Below are positions 54,962 through 64,000 of a DNA stretch of 64,000 nucleotides, piece by piece. Where the stretch lies: positions 1,447,501 to 1,511,500 of the forward strand of contig NZ_JAEKEL010000001.1 of the NCBI RefSeq assembly GCF_016651105.1. The letters are read 5' to 3'. Below the pieces are notes generated by a model that saw only the letters and a program-made list of their open reading frames with translations, did no database searches and was not told the origin of the DNA. The position numbers and the translations under genes are program-made. This DNA is from Pseudomonas sp. TH15 (GTDB lineage: Bacteria > Pseudomonadota > Gammaproteobacteria > Pseudomonadales > Pseudomonadaceae). Position 1 is the stretch's first letter; every line of letters begins with the position of its first letter.

Positions 54962-57181
54962 TCAATACAAATCGACGGGATCAACATCCAAAGACCAGCG
55001 CACCGCCCGCCCACTCGGCATCTGCTCCAGCGCCAGCAACCAACTGCTGAGCAACCGATGCAACGGCGCCCGGGCCGTAGCCTGTAACAACAGCTGCGCC
55101 CGATAACGCCCGGCCCGACGCTCCATCGGTGCCGGCACCGGCCCGAGCAATTCGATACCGCTCAGATTCTGCTCGGCCAGCAATCGTTCCGCCTCGCTGC
55201 ACGCCTCATCGAGAAAGCCTTCGGCCTGCCCCGGTTTGTGCGCCTCGGCCCGCAGCAGCGCGAGGTGCGCAAACGGCGGCAAACCAGCAGCGCGACGCTC
55301 GCTCAGGGCCTGTTCGGCAAAGGCGAAATAACCCTGTTCGGTCAGTTGTACCAGCAGCGGATGGTCCGCGAGGTGGGTCTGGATGATGACTCTGCCCGGC
55401 TCTTCAGCCCGCCCCGCACGGCCAGCGACCTGAACGATCAACTGCGCCATGCGCTCGCTGGCGCGGAAGTCGCCGGAGAACAGCCCGCCGTCGGCATCGA
55501 GAATCGACACCAGCGTCACCCGAGGGAAATGGTGCCCTTTGGCAAGCATTTGCGTGCCGACCAAAATGCACGGCTGGCCTTTTTGAATGGTTGCGAATAG
55601 CTGATTCATCGCGTCCTTGCGCGAGGTGCTGTCCCGATCAACCCGCAACACCGGCACGTCCGGAAACAGAATCGCCAAGCGTTCTTCGGCGCGCTCGGTG
55701 CCCGCGCCGACGGGCCGCAAATCGACCTTGCCGCATTTCGGACAGTGCCGGGGCACGCGTTCAACGTAGCCGCAATGGTGGCAACGCAATTCGCCGGAGC
55801 GCTGGTGCACGGTCATCCGCGCATCGCAGCGTTGGCACTCGGACATCCAGCCGCAATCGTGGCAGAGCAAGGTCGGCGCAAAGCCGCGGCGGTTGAGGAA
55901 AACCAATACTTGCTGGCCGGCAGCCAAGGTCTGGCCGATGGCCTGCTGCATCGGCCCGGAAATCCCGCTATCGAGCGGGCGACTTTTCACATCCAGACGC
56001 AGGAAGCGTGGCTGCTTGGCGCCGCCAGCCCGCTCATTCAGGCGTAGGAGGCCGTAGCGGCCGGTGTAGGCGTTGTGCAGGCTTTCCAGCGAAGGCGTGG
56101 CGGAGCCGAGGACAATCGGGATGTTTTCCTGCCGGGCGCGGACCAAGGCCAGGTCGCGGGCGTGGTAGCGCAAGCCTTCCTGCTGTTTATAAGAGCCGTC
56201 GTGCTCTTCGTCGATGATGATCAGGCCGGGGTTTTTCATCGGCGTGAACAGCGCCGAACGGGTGCCGATAATAATGTCGGCGTCGCCGTCCCGGGCGGCG
56301 AGCCAGGCTTCCAGGCGCTCGCGATCATTGACCGCCGAGTGGATCAGCGCGATCCGGGCGTTGAAGCGCTGCTCGAAGCGCGCCAGGGTTTGCGGACCGA
56401 GGTTGATCTCCGGGATCAGCACCAGCGCTTGCTTGCCGGCCTCAAGGGTTTCGCGGATCAGTTGCAAATAGACTTCGGTCTTGCCGCTGCCGGTGACGCC
56501 AGCCAGCAGAAACGCGTGATAACTGTCGAACCCGGCACGGATCGCCTCGTAGGCGGCGCGTTGTTCCGGGTTGAGCGGCAGCTCCGGCTGGGCCAGCCAA
56601 TGTTCATGACGGGCGCCGGGGGCGTGCTTGCGGATTTCCACTTGCACCAGGTCTTTGGCCAGCAACAGATCGAGGCTGTCCTTGCTCAACATCAGTTTAC
56701 TCAGCAACTGATGAGCCACGCCGTGCGGGTGTTGAGCCAGCGTCGCCAGGGCATCACGCTGGCGCGGGGCACGGGCGATGCGCGGATCATCGAGGCTGGC
56801 GCCGGGGGCGGCAGACCAGAAGCGCTCCTGGCGTGCTTCCGCCAGTTCACCCTGGCGCAACAGCACCGGCAACGCCCAGCTCAAGGTATCTCCGAGGCTG
56901 TGCTGGTAATACTGGGACGTCCACAGGCACAGCTTGAATAGCGCGGGCGGCAGCGGCGGCGTGGCATCGAGCAGGGCCAGGGCCGGTTTAAGCTTTTCCA
57001 CCGGCACTTCGCTGGTGTCGGTGACCTCCACCAGAATCCCGATCATCTCCCGCCGGCCAAACGGCACTCGCAGGCGCATGCCCGGCTGCAACTGGGCGCG
57101 CAGGACTCCGGCCGGGGCACGGTAATCGAACAGGCGGCGCAGCGGCGAAGGCAGGGCAAGGCGCAAAATGGCGTCGGGCAC
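54962..57181 (-). CDS. priA: Primosomal replication protein N' (PriA helicase)
   Basis: A 739-residue 3'-5' DNA helicase that restarts stalled replication forks. The N-terminal DNA-binding part (about 1-200) precedes the SF2 helicase core: Walker A GVTGSGKTE near 229-237, the Walker B box IIDEEHDGSYKQQ near 325 and motif RxxRAGR near QVAGRAGRAEEPG. Between the two lobes are eight zinc-binding cysteines in LLCHDCGWMSECQRCDARMT and LRCHHCGYVERVPRHCPKCG. The length matches E. coli PriA. The C-terminal end DVDPVDLY is typical. It is divergent from rpmE, sharing a 291-bp region. Confidence 0.97.
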   Translation of the reverse strand: MPDAILRLALPSPLRRLFDYRAPAGVLRAQLQPGMRLRVPFGRREMIGILVEVTDTSEVPVEKLKPALALLDATPPLPPALFKLCLWTSQYYQHSLGDTLSWALPVLLRQGELAEARQERFWSAAPGASLDDPRIARAPRQRDALATLAQHPHGVAHQLLSKLMLSKDSLDLLLAKDLVQVEIRKHAPGARHEHWLAQPELPLNPEQRAAYEAIRAGFDSYHAFLLAGVTGSGKTEVYLQLIRETLEAGKQALVLIPEINLGPQTLARFEQRFNARIALIHSAVNDRERLEAWLAARDGDADIIIGTRSALFTPMKNPGLIIIDEEHDGSYKQQEGLRYHARDLALVRARQENIPIVLGSATPSLESLHNAYTGRYGLLRLNERAGGAKQPRFLRLDVKSRPLDSGISGPMQQAIGQTLAAGQQVLVFLNRRGFAPTLLCHDCGWMSECQRCDARMTVHQRSGELRCHHCGYVERVPRHCPKCGKVDLRPVGAGTERAEERLAILFPDVPVLRVDRDSTSRKDAMNQLFATIQKGQPCILVGTQMLAKGHHFPRVTLVSILDADGGLFSGDFRASERMAQLIVQVAGRAGRAEEPGRVIIQTHLADHPLLVQLTEQGYFAFAEQALSERRAAGLPPFAHLALLRAEAHKPGQAEGFLDEACSEAERLLAEQNLSGIELLGPVPAPMERRAGRYRAQLLLQATARAPLHRLLSSWLLALEQMPSGRAVRWSLDVDPVDLY

Positions 57182-57232
57182 GCGGGGGATTCTCTTTGGG
57201 CGGGCAATAATTGAATGGCTGTGCGCATAACT

Positions 57233-57322
57233 TGTGGGAGCGGGCTTGCTCGCGAAAGCGTTGCGTCAGACAACGTAAATGCTGACTGACACGCCCTCTT
57301 CGCGAGCAAGCCCGCTCCCACA
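57233..57322. repeat. REP-type palindrome pair (GCGGGCTTGCTCGCGAA family)
   Basis: TGTGGGAGCGGGCTTGCTCG and its exact inverse lie in the divergent priA-rpmE region, one of the few copies placed between divergent promoters. Confidence 0.85.
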
Positions 57323-57374
57323 GGGATGGTGTTAAGTGCCGGGAGCCTAGCAGACGGTCGGTAGAAGGGACAGC

Positions 57375-57402
57375 TTGCGTGATTGCAAAGGTCTGGTAGA
57401 AT
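57375..57402 (+). promoter_or_regulatory. Likely sigma-70 promoter of rpmE
   Basis: TTGCGT (57375-57380), a 16-base spacer and TAGAAT (57397-57402) precede rpmE by about 70 bases. The -10 matches five of six consensus bases; the -35 matches three. Confidence 0.5.
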
Positions 57403-57472
57403 CCGCGGCCTAATTACGTGCGGTATTCAACAATAGTGTTGAGTGGCGGCACGCTAGCCTGAGGAATACACC

Positions 57473-57703
57473 ATGAAAGCCGATATCCATCCAGCATACG
57501 AAACTATCGAAGTAACTTGCAGCTGCGGCAACAAGTTCGAAACTCGTTCGAACCTGTGCAAGCCACTGGGTACTGACGTATGCAACGAGTGCCACCCGTT
57601 CTACACCGGTAAGCAGAAGACTCTGGATACTGGCGGCCGTGTACAGCGCTTCGCAGACCGCTTCGGTGCTTTCGGCAAGAAAGCTCCAGCTGCTGCAGAG
57701 TAA
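57473..57703 (+). CDS. rpmE: 50S ribosomal protein L31, zinc-binding (C+) form
   Basis: A 76-residue ribosomal protein. The four zinc ligands C16, C18, C37 and C40 are present ([26 protein letters not shown]), so this is the zinc-replete form rather than the zinc-free RpmE2 paralogue used under Zur control. An extra cysteine occurs at C29. The C-terminal tail [21 protein letters not shown] is typical. It helps bridge the two ribosomal subunits. A GAGG ribosome binding site precedes the ATG. Two terminator-like hairpins after the stop overlap the start of the next gene. Confidence 0.97.
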   Translation: MKADIHPAYETIEVTCSCGNKFETRSNLCKPLGTDVCNECHPFYTGKQKTLDTGGRVQRFADRFGAFGKKAPAAAE

Positions 57704-57711
57704 GGCTGAAG

Positions 57712-57768
57712 AGCCCGATGGGCTTTTCCCTGCTGTTGAAAAAGGCGTCCCTTGCGGGCGCCTTTTTT
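57712..57768 (+). terminator. Tandem terminator-like hairpins after rpmE, inside the next gene's start region
   Basis: The first hairpin AGCCC-GAT-GGGCT (57712-57724) is followed by TTT and holds the nuclease ATG in its loop. The second pairs 57743-57750 with 57756-57763 (AGGCGTCC / GGGCGCCT, eight pairs with one G-U) and is flanked by five As and six Ts, a good bidirectional rho-independent terminator. It encodes part of the nuclease signal peptide. Confidence 0.7.
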
Positions 57769-58521
57769 GTGTCCGCAATTTGGCTTTCCGGCGCCCAGGC
57801 CTTCTGCCCGGCGCCGAGCGGTTTGACGTCTGTCGCCGTGCAGCGAGTGGTGGACGGCGACACCCTGCGCCTGAGCGATGGCCGCAGTGTGCGGATGATC
57901 GGCTTGAATACTCCGGAACTGGGGCGCCAAGGCCGCACCGACGAACCGTTCGCCGTGGCGGCACGCAAACGCCTTGAAGCGCTGGTTGCTGCCAGCAATG
58001 ACCAAGTGGGTTTGCTGCCCGGTAAAGAGGCCAAGGATCGCTACGGCCGCACCTTGGCTCACGTCTACGGTGCTGACGGCGCCAATCTCGAAGCGCAAAT
58101 GCTCGCCGAAGGCCTCGGTTTTCAGGTGGCCGTGGCGCCGAATGTTGATTTGGTGGCGTGCCAACAAGCGGCGGAGCGCGCGGCCCGACAGGCTGGTCTT
58201 GGTCTGTGGCGACAGTCGCCTGTACTGAAAGCGGAGCAGATCCGCGCGTCCGGTTTCGCCGTGCTCAGTGGTCGTGTGAGCAAGGTTCAACGCAATCGCG
58301 GCGGGGTTTGGATCGAGTTGCAGGATTCGGTTGTATTGCGCGTTGCACCCAATCTGCTCGGGCAGTTCGATGTCGCCGCGCTTGAACGGCTCAAAGGCAA
58401 GCAGATTGAGGCCCGAGGCTGGGTGCTGGACCGTTCCCGCCGAGGCGGCCTTGAGGGTGGCCAAGCGCGCTGGCTGCTGCCGCTTGGCGATCCGTCGATG
58501 CTTCAAACCACCTCGCGATAA
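57718..58521 (+). CDS. Secreted thermonuclease-family (SNase-like) protein
   Basis: A 267-residue protein with a signal peptide (LLLKKASLAGAFFVSAIWLS GAQA, about residues 5-28). The staphylococcal-nuclease domain spans about 36-165: VVDGDTL at 44-50, RMIGLNTPELG at 59-69 with the catalytic Arg and Glu, and DRYGRTLAHVY at 107-117 with the second Arg. It is expected to cleave DNA or RNA with calcium outside the cytoplasm. The remaining 100 residues form a beta-rich domain (VSKVQRNRGGVWIELQDSVVLRVAPNLLGQF). The start is uncertain: the ATG at 57718 has only a weak ribosome binding site, and a TTG at 57736 would give a good signal peptide too. Confidence 0.85.
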   Translation: MGFSLLLKKASLAGAFFVSAIWLSGAQAFCPAPSGLTSVAVQRVVDGDTLRLSDGRSVRMIGLNTPELGRQGRTDEPFAVAARKRLEALVAASNDQVGLLPGKEAKDRYGRTLAHVYGADGANLEAQMLAEGLGFQVAVAPNVDLVACQQAAERAARQAGLGLWRQSPVLKAEQIRASGFAVLSGRVSKVQRNRGGVWIELQDSVVLRVAPNLLGQFDVAALERLKGKQIEARGWVLDRSRRGGLEGGQARWLLPLGDPSMLQTTSR

Positions 58522-58701
58522 AAAATTGTAGACATTTTTAATCAGGATTGTGAACAGTAAAGCCCTTGTGTTCCGTGGCTCTTGGCCCAAAGTCGTAGGG
58601 CAGGGCGCTTGACAGGGGTGACTGGTCAGTCTTGTAGGGACTTTGCGACACGCGTATCCTCGGCGGTCCGTCTGTCCAACAGTAAAAAGCGGAATGCCCA
58701 C

Positions 58702-59970
58702 ATGTCTGATTTGAAAACTGCCGCTCTCGAATATCACGCCCATCCTCGTCCAGGGAAGCTGAGTGTCGAGCTCACCAAGGCCACCGCTACCGCTCGCGAC
58801 CTGTCGCTGGCCTACAGCCCCGGCGTAGCCGAACCAGTACGCGAAATCGCCCGCGATCCTGAACTGGCCTACAAATACACCGGCAAGGGCAACCTGGTTG
58901 CAGTCATTTCCGATGGCACCGCGATTCTCGGCCTGGGTAACCTCGGCCCATTGGCTTCCAAGCCAGTGATGGAAGGTAAAGGCGTGTTGTTCAAGCGCTT
59001 CGCCGGCATCGACGTTTTCGACATCGAAGTCGACTCCGAAAGCCCGCAAGCCTTCATCGACACCGTCAAGCGTATTTCCATCACCTTCGGTGGCATCAAC
59101 CTGGAAGACATCAAGGCACCTGAGTGCTTTGAGATCGAACGTGCTCTGATCGAGCAGTGCGACATTCCGGTATTCCACGATGACCAGCACGGCACCGCGA
59201 TCGTTACCGCTGCCGGCATGATCAACGCCCTGGAAATCGCTGGCAAAACCCTCGCTGACGCCAAGATCGTCTGCCTGGGCGCTGGTGCGGCCGCTATCTC
59301 CTGCATGAAATTGCTGGTGAGCATGGGCGCCAACATCGAAAACATCTTCATGGTTGACCGTACCGGCGTGATCCACTCCGGCCGTGACGACCTGAACCAG
59401 TACAAAGCTGTCTTCGCTCACGCGACCGACAAGCGCACCCTGGCTGATGCCCTGACCGGTGCTGACGTGTTCGTTGGCCTGTCTGGCCCGAACCTGTTGA
59501 GCGCTGAAGGCCTGAAGTCCATGGCGGCCAACCCGATCGTGTTCGCGTGCTCCAATCCTGATCCGGAAATCGCCCCGGAACTGGCTCACGCCACCCGTGA
59601 CGACGTGATCATGGCGACCGGCCGTTCGGACTACCCGAACCAGGTCAACAACGTACTGGGCTTCCCGTTCATCTTCCGCGGTGCCTTGGACGTTCGCGCC
59701 AAGCGCATCAACGAAGAAATGAAAGTGGCTGCGGCCAACGCCCTGCGTGAACTGGCCAAGCTGCCGGTTCCTCAGGAAGTGTGCGACGCCTACGGCGGCA
59801 TCAAACTGGAATTCGGTCGTGAGTACATCATCCCGAAACCAATGGATGCCCGTCTGATCACCGTGATCTCCGATGCCGTGGCCAAGGCCGCCATCGAGAC
59901 CGGCGTAGCAACCCTGCCGTATCCGAAGAACTACCCGCTGAAAAGCGTGGATGACGTGTTCAACGGCTAA
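58702..59970 (+). CDS. Malic enzyme, NADP-type without phosphotransacetylase domain
   Basis: A 422-residue enzyme that oxidatively decarboxylates malate to pyruvate with NAD(P)+. The ATG at 58702 (MSDLKTAALEYHAHPRPGKL) begins the family; an upstream frame from 58582 has no support. The malic signature YTGKGNLVAVISDGTAILGLGNLGPLASKPVMEGK, the metal site FEIERAL...FHDDQHGTAIV and the dinucleotide loop VCLGAGAAAISCMKLL near 190 are seen, with NQVNNVLGFPFIFRGALDVRA further on. MaeB of E. coli carries a 330-residue C-terminal phosphotransacetylase-like domain that is absent here. Cofactor preference is not certain. A strong terminator follows. Confidence 0.94.
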   Translation: MSDLKTAALEYHAHPRPGKLSVELTKATATARDLSLAYSPGVAEPVREIARDPELAYKYTGKGNLVAVISDGTAILGLGNLGPLASKPVMEGKGVLFKRFAGIDVFDIEVDSESPQAFIDTVKRISITFGGINLEDIKAPECFEIERALIEQCDIPVFHDDQHGTAIVTAAGMINALEIAGKTLADAKIVCLGAGAAAISCMKLLVSMGANIENIFMVDRTGVIHSGRDDLNQYKAVFAHATDKRTLADALTGADVFVGLSGPNLLSAEGLKSMAANPIVFACSNPDPEIAPELAHATRDDVIMATGRSDYPNQVNNVLGFPFIFRGALDVRAKRINEEMKVAAANALRELAKLPVPQEVCDAYGGIKLEFGREYIIPKPMDARLITVISDAVAKAAIETGVATLPYPKNYPLKSVDDVFNG

Positions 59971-59991
59971 GCTGTTGTAACGCTTCAACCG

Positions 59992-60025
59992 AAAGCCCCG
60001 GCTCTTATTGAGTCGGGGCTTTTTT
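59992..60025 (+). terminator. Rho-independent terminator after the malic enzyme gene
   Basis: AAAGCCCCGGCTC-TTAT-TGAGTCGGGGCTTT is a long stem with one mismatch followed by Ts. Confidence 0.9.
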
Positions 60026-60060
60026 ATGCCTGTGGATTTTGTGGTGTTTGTGAGGGCCCC

Positions 60061-60148
60061 TTCGCGGGCAAGCCTCGCTCCTACAGATTTAGGTCGCTCG
60101 CGATATTGCTTACGACGGAAACCTGTAGGAGCGAGGCTTGCCCGCGAA
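60061..60148. repeat. REP-type palindrome pair (GGAGCGAGGCTTGCCCGCGA variant)
   Basis: TTCGCGGGCAAGCCTCGCTC and its exact inverse surround a 40-base spacer between the convergent malic enzyme and PBP1A genes. The arms carry CTACAG instead of CCACAG, a distinct subfamily. Confidence 0.85.
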
Positions 60149-60174
60149 GAGGTCGGCACAGAAAACACAGATAT

Positions 60175-60211
60175 AAAAAAGCCCCGCGCTTCTCTCGAAG
60201 GCGGGGCTTTT
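60175..60211. terminator. Bidirectional rho-independent terminator, mainly for PBP1A
   Basis: AAAAGCCCCGC and GCGGGGCTTTT pair across GCTTCTCTCGAAG, with six As at the left so that the minus-strand transcript ends in a long U-tract. It lies 17 bases after the PBP1A stop. Confidence 0.9.
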
Positions 60212-60227
60212 GCGTTGCGCTACCCGA

Positions 60228-62681
60228 TCAGAACAAATCGATCGGTGCCGCTTCGTCCGCTGGCAGCGGGCTACCCGGCGCAGCGCCGTTGCCCAGCTCG
60301 TTCACCGACGGTGGCGTGTCTTCGGCCTTGAACAGCTCGAAGTAGGCCCCAGGTGTGCTTGGGGTGGCTGCACGGCCGCTGACCGGGTCGACCCGCAGGC
60401 TGAGGATGCCTTCCGGTTCGGCTTGCGTGTGTGGCGGCTTGCCTTTGAGCGCAGCGCCCATGTAGTTCATCCAGATCGGCAGCGCGACGGTGCCACCGAA
60501 CTCCTTGCGACCCAGGCTTTCAGGTTGGTCGAAACCGGTCCAGACCGTGGTCACGTAATCGGCGTTGTAGCCGGAGAACCAGGCGTCCTTGGATTCGTTG
60601 GTGGTACCGGTCTTGCCCGCGATGTCCGGACGACCCAGGGCCAGTGCGCGGCGGCCGGTACCGAGTTTGATCACGTCCTCGAGCATGCTGTTGAGGATGA
60701 ACGTGGTGCGGCCATCGACAATGCGCTCGGCCAGGGCCGGGGTTTGCGGCAGTGTGCCAGGCGCGGCCGGTGCGGCAGGCGCTTCGCCCGGGGTCGGGTT
60801 GACCGTGAACGACTGGGCGGCCGGCGCAGCTACACCGCTGGTCGCTGCATTACCTTGAGGCACCGACGGCGGGTTGGCGACGAACAACGTGTCGCCATTG
60901 CGGCTTTCGATCTTGTCGATGATGTACGGGGTGATCTTGTAGCCGCCGTTGGCGAAGGTGCTCCAGCCGGTCGCGATCTCCATTGGCGTCAGGGTCGCGG
61001 TGCCGAGGGCCAGGGACAGGTTGCGCGGCAGATCCTGCTTGTTGAAGCCGAACCGGCTGATGTAGTCGATGGTGCGATCAACGCCCAGCGCCTGCACCAG
61101 TCGGATCGACACCAGGTTACGCGACTTGTACAGCCCTTCACGCAAGCGGATCGGGCCGAGGAAGGTGTTGGTGTCGTTCTTCGGACGCCAGACCTTGTCC
61201 AGGTACTCGTCGACAAACACGATCGGCGCATCGTTCACCAGCGTGGCGGCGGTGTAGCCGTTATCCAGCGCAGCGCTATAAACGAATGGCTTGAAGCTCG
61301 AACCCGGCTGACGCTTGGCCTGCAGGGCGCGGTTGTAGTTGCTCTGCTCGAAGGCGAAGCCGCCGACCAGCGACCGAATCGCGCCGTTCTGCGGATCAAG
61401 GGAGACCAGTGCGCCCTGGGCCTGCGGAATCTGGCTGAACTTCAGCGAGTTGTCCGCCTGGCGTTGTACGCGGATCAAGTCACCGACCTGAGCCACATCC
61501 GACGGCTGTTTCGGGTTGGCGCCCATGCTGTTGGTGTTCAGGAATGGCCGTGCCCACTTCATGCTGTCCCAGCCAACGTGCTCGTCGCCGGTGCGGGTCA
61601 TCACTTGCAGACCGTTTTTGTCGATCTGGGTGACGATAGCCGGCTCAAGGCTGCTGATGGTGCGCTGCTTGGTCAGTTCGGTGGCCCAGGCTTCACGAGT
61701 CTTGCCCGGCAGGCGCGACTCAGGACCGCGGTAGCCGTGACGCTGGTCGTAGGTCATCAAGCCTTCGTGGACTGCGGTGTTGGCCATTTCCTGCAAGTTG
61801 CTCGGCACGGTAGTCGTGACGCGGAAACCTTCGGTATAGGCGTCGCTGCCATAACGGCCGACCATTTCGGCACGGGCCATTTCGGCGATGTACGGCGCAT
61901 TCACTTCCGGGGTCGGCACGTGATAACTGGCGTTCAGCGGTTCGTTGATCGCGGTGGTGTAGTCCGCCTCGCTGATCTTGCCGAGCTTGTACATGCGCCC
62001 GAGGATCCAGTCGCGACGCTCCTTGCTGCGGGCCGGGTTGGCCAGCGGGTTGAAGCGCGACGGGGCTTTTGGCAGGCCGGCGATCATCGCCATCTGCGCC
62101 AGGCTCACATCACGAATCGATTTGCCGTAGTAGACCTGCGCCGCCGCCTCGATGCCGTAGGCGCGGTTACCCAGATAAATCTTGTTGACGTACAACTCAA
62201 GGATCTCGTCCTTGGTCAGTTGCCGTTCGATTTGAAGGGCTAGCAGGATTTCGGTGGTTTTGCGCGAGAAGCTGCGTTCGCTGCTCAGGAAGAAGTTCTT
62301 CGCCACCTGCATGGTGATGGTGCTGCCGCCGGACTGGATGTGTCCGCTTTTAACCAGTTGGGTCGCGGCACGCATCAGGCTGCTGGGGTCGACACCATAG
62401 TGGTTGGCGAAATTGTCGTCTTCAGCACTTAGTAACGCATTGATGAAATTGGGGGGAATGTCGGCGAAACGGATTGGAGTCCGGCGCATTTCGCCAAATT
62501 CTGCAATCAACTTGTTGTCGCTGCTGTATACCCGTAGAGGAATCTGCAACTGAATGCTTCTCAGCGCCTCCACGGATGGCAAACCCGGACTAAGGTAAAG
62601 ATAGGCGCCACTGAGACCTAAAAGCAGTCCGCAGAAAACGGCGACGATGGACCAACCGAAAAATTTCAGCAGACGAATCAA
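60228..62681 (-). CDS. mrcA: Penicillin-binding protein 1A, bifunctional transglycosylase/transpeptidase
   Basis: An 817-residue class A PBP that polymerises and crosslinks peptidoglycan. A short cytosolic tail and one helix (FFGWSIVAVFCGLLLGLSGAYL) lead to the GT51 transglycosylase (catalytic E87 in AEDDNFANHYGVD, then GGSTITMQVAKNFFL). The transpeptidase has S461 of SSFK (RQPGSSFKPF), an SxN motif near 520 and KTGTT starting at K690. An insertion near 640 is Pro/Ala-rich (PTPGEAPAAPAAPGTLPQ), typical of Pseudomonas PonA. The C-terminus ends GSPLPADEAAPIDLF. It is divergent from the pilM operon, as in P. aeruginosa. Confidence 0.97.
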   Translation of the reverse strand: MIRLLKFFGWSIVAVFCGLLLGLSGAYLYLSPGLPSVEALRSIQLQIPLRVYSSDNKLIAEFGEMRRTPIRFADIPPNFINALLSAEDDNFANHYGVDPSSLMRAATQLVKSGHIQSGGSTITMQVAKNFFLSSERSFSRKTTEILLALQIERQLTKDEILELYVNKIYLGNRAYGIEAAAQVYYGKSIRDVSLAQMAMIAGLPKAPSRFNPLANPARSKERRDWILGRMYKLGKISEADYTTAINEPLNASYHVPTPEVNAPYIAEMARAEMVGRYGSDAYTEGFRVTTTVPSNLQEMANTAVHEGLMTYDQRHGYRGPESRLPGKTREAWATELTKQRTISSLEPAIVTQIDKNGLQVMTRTGDEHVGWDSMKWARPFLNTNSMGANPKQPSDVAQVGDLIRVQRQADNSLKFSQIPQAQGALVSLDPQNGAIRSLVGGFAFEQSNYNRALQAKRQPGSSFKPFVYSAALDNGYTAATLVNDAPIVFVDEYLDKVWRPKNDTNTFLGPIRLREGLYKSRNLVSIRLVQALGVDRTIDYISRFGFNKQDLPRNLSLALGTATLTPMEIATGWSTFANGGYKITPYIIDKIESRNGDTLFVANPPSVPQGNAATSGVAAPAAQSFTVNPTPGEAPAAPAAPGTLPQTPALAERIVDGRTTFILNSMLEDVIKLGTGRRALALGRPDIAGKTGTTNESKDAWFSGYNADYVTTVWTGFDQPESLGRKEFGGTVALPIWMNYMGAALKGKPPHTQAEPEGILSLRVDPVSGRAATPSTPGAYFELFKAEDTPPSVNELGNGAAPGSPLPADEAAPIDLF

Positions 62682-62869
62682 GGCTTTTGGACATCCAGGG
62701 CAAAGAATGAATTTGGCATCAGGGTCTCGGCTACACAGAGAACGACCCGCGCCGGCAGTAAAAGCGGAAAAAAACGCTGGGCATTATAAGCATTTTTCCG
62801 CAGGGAGCGTTATTTGCGCTTCTGTCAAGAAGGGGTGATTGAACGCAACACACATTACAGAGTCCGTAA

Positions 62870-63960
<1,091 letters not shown>

Positions 63961-63961
<1 letters not shown>

Positions 63962-64000
63962 TGGCGCGGATCAACCTTTTACCCTGGCGCGAAGAACTGC
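63961..64000 (+). CDS. pilN: Type IV pilus assembly protein PilN (3' end outside window)
   Basis: Only the first 13 codons are present, reading MARINLLPWREEL. The INLLPWR sequence is the conserved PilN tail that inserts into a groove of PilM, so the assignment is firm despite the short piece. The ATG shares one base with the pilM stop, indicating coupled translation in the pilMNOPQ operon, which must continue beyond the window. Confidence 0.93.

Noticed and set aside
57601..60168. 855-residue minus-strand open frame spanning rpmE, the nuclease and malic enzyme genes
   Set aside because: It crosses three confident genes and two terminators and has no family resemblance.
60210..62243. 677-residue plus-strand frame over the PBP1A gene
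   Set aside because: Antisense to a motif-complete PBP1A; composition is Arg/Gly/Val-biased as expected of a shadow.

Overview
The window is core chromosome of a Pseudomonas, most likely the P. fluorescens group. Supporting signs are high GC, a complete five-step hut locus, a class II (medium-chain) PHA locus phaC1-phaZ-phaC2-phaD facing phaI-phaF, and blocks such as ponA/pilM, argS/hslVU and dtd/opgGH arranged as I recall them from other pseudomonads. Many short paired palindromes of types familiar from P. fluorescens sit between genes. No phage, insertion sequence, CRISPR array, rRNA or tRNA gene was found. No wholly new multi-gene system is evident; the novelty is in small features.

Layout. 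1-8.6 kb: two membrane/periplasmic proteins (DUF2339, DUF3999), fructose-1,6-bisphosphatase, a DUF924 protein, an amino-acid-type chemoreceptor, a BamE-like lipoprotein and a lipocalin lipoprotein. 8.7-24 kb: histidine utilisation. hutF faces away from hutC-hutD; then follows a long unit hutU, a permease, hutXWV, a HutH paralogue without its catalytic triad, true hutH, hutI and hutG. Histidine is taken through urocanate, imidazolonepropionate, formiminoglutamate and formylglutamate to glutamate. The sequence shows HutC-type operators, a -24/-12 (sigma-54) promoter and a possible activator site before hutU.

24-35 kb: proline iminopeptidase and dtd, osmoregulated periplasmic glucan genes opgGH with a possible leader peptide, a polar amino-acid ABC transporter and an HBM-type chemoreceptor. 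35-42 kb, mostly minus strand: ubiE-ubiJ-ubiB, hisI-hisE, tatABC and rsmE, tightly packed and often overlapping. 42-49.5 kb: the PHA locus, with a sigma-54-like promoter before phaC1 and next to it a 265-bp element able to fold into a three-armed cruciform.

49.5-64 kb: a DUF971 protein, hslVU protease, an SPOR protein, argS, priA, rpmE, a secreted nuclease whose start region overlaps rpmE terminator-like hairpins, a malic enzyme, the bifunctional penicillin-binding protein PBP1A, and the start of the type IV pilus operon pilMN, cut by the window end.

The main points for a second look are the MIO-less HutH paralogue, the missing histidine permease in the hut operon, a fourfold 115-bp repeat inside that operon, the cruciform element by phaC1, the hairpin-covered leader ORF before opgG, and the coding sequence that doubles as a terminator after rpmE.
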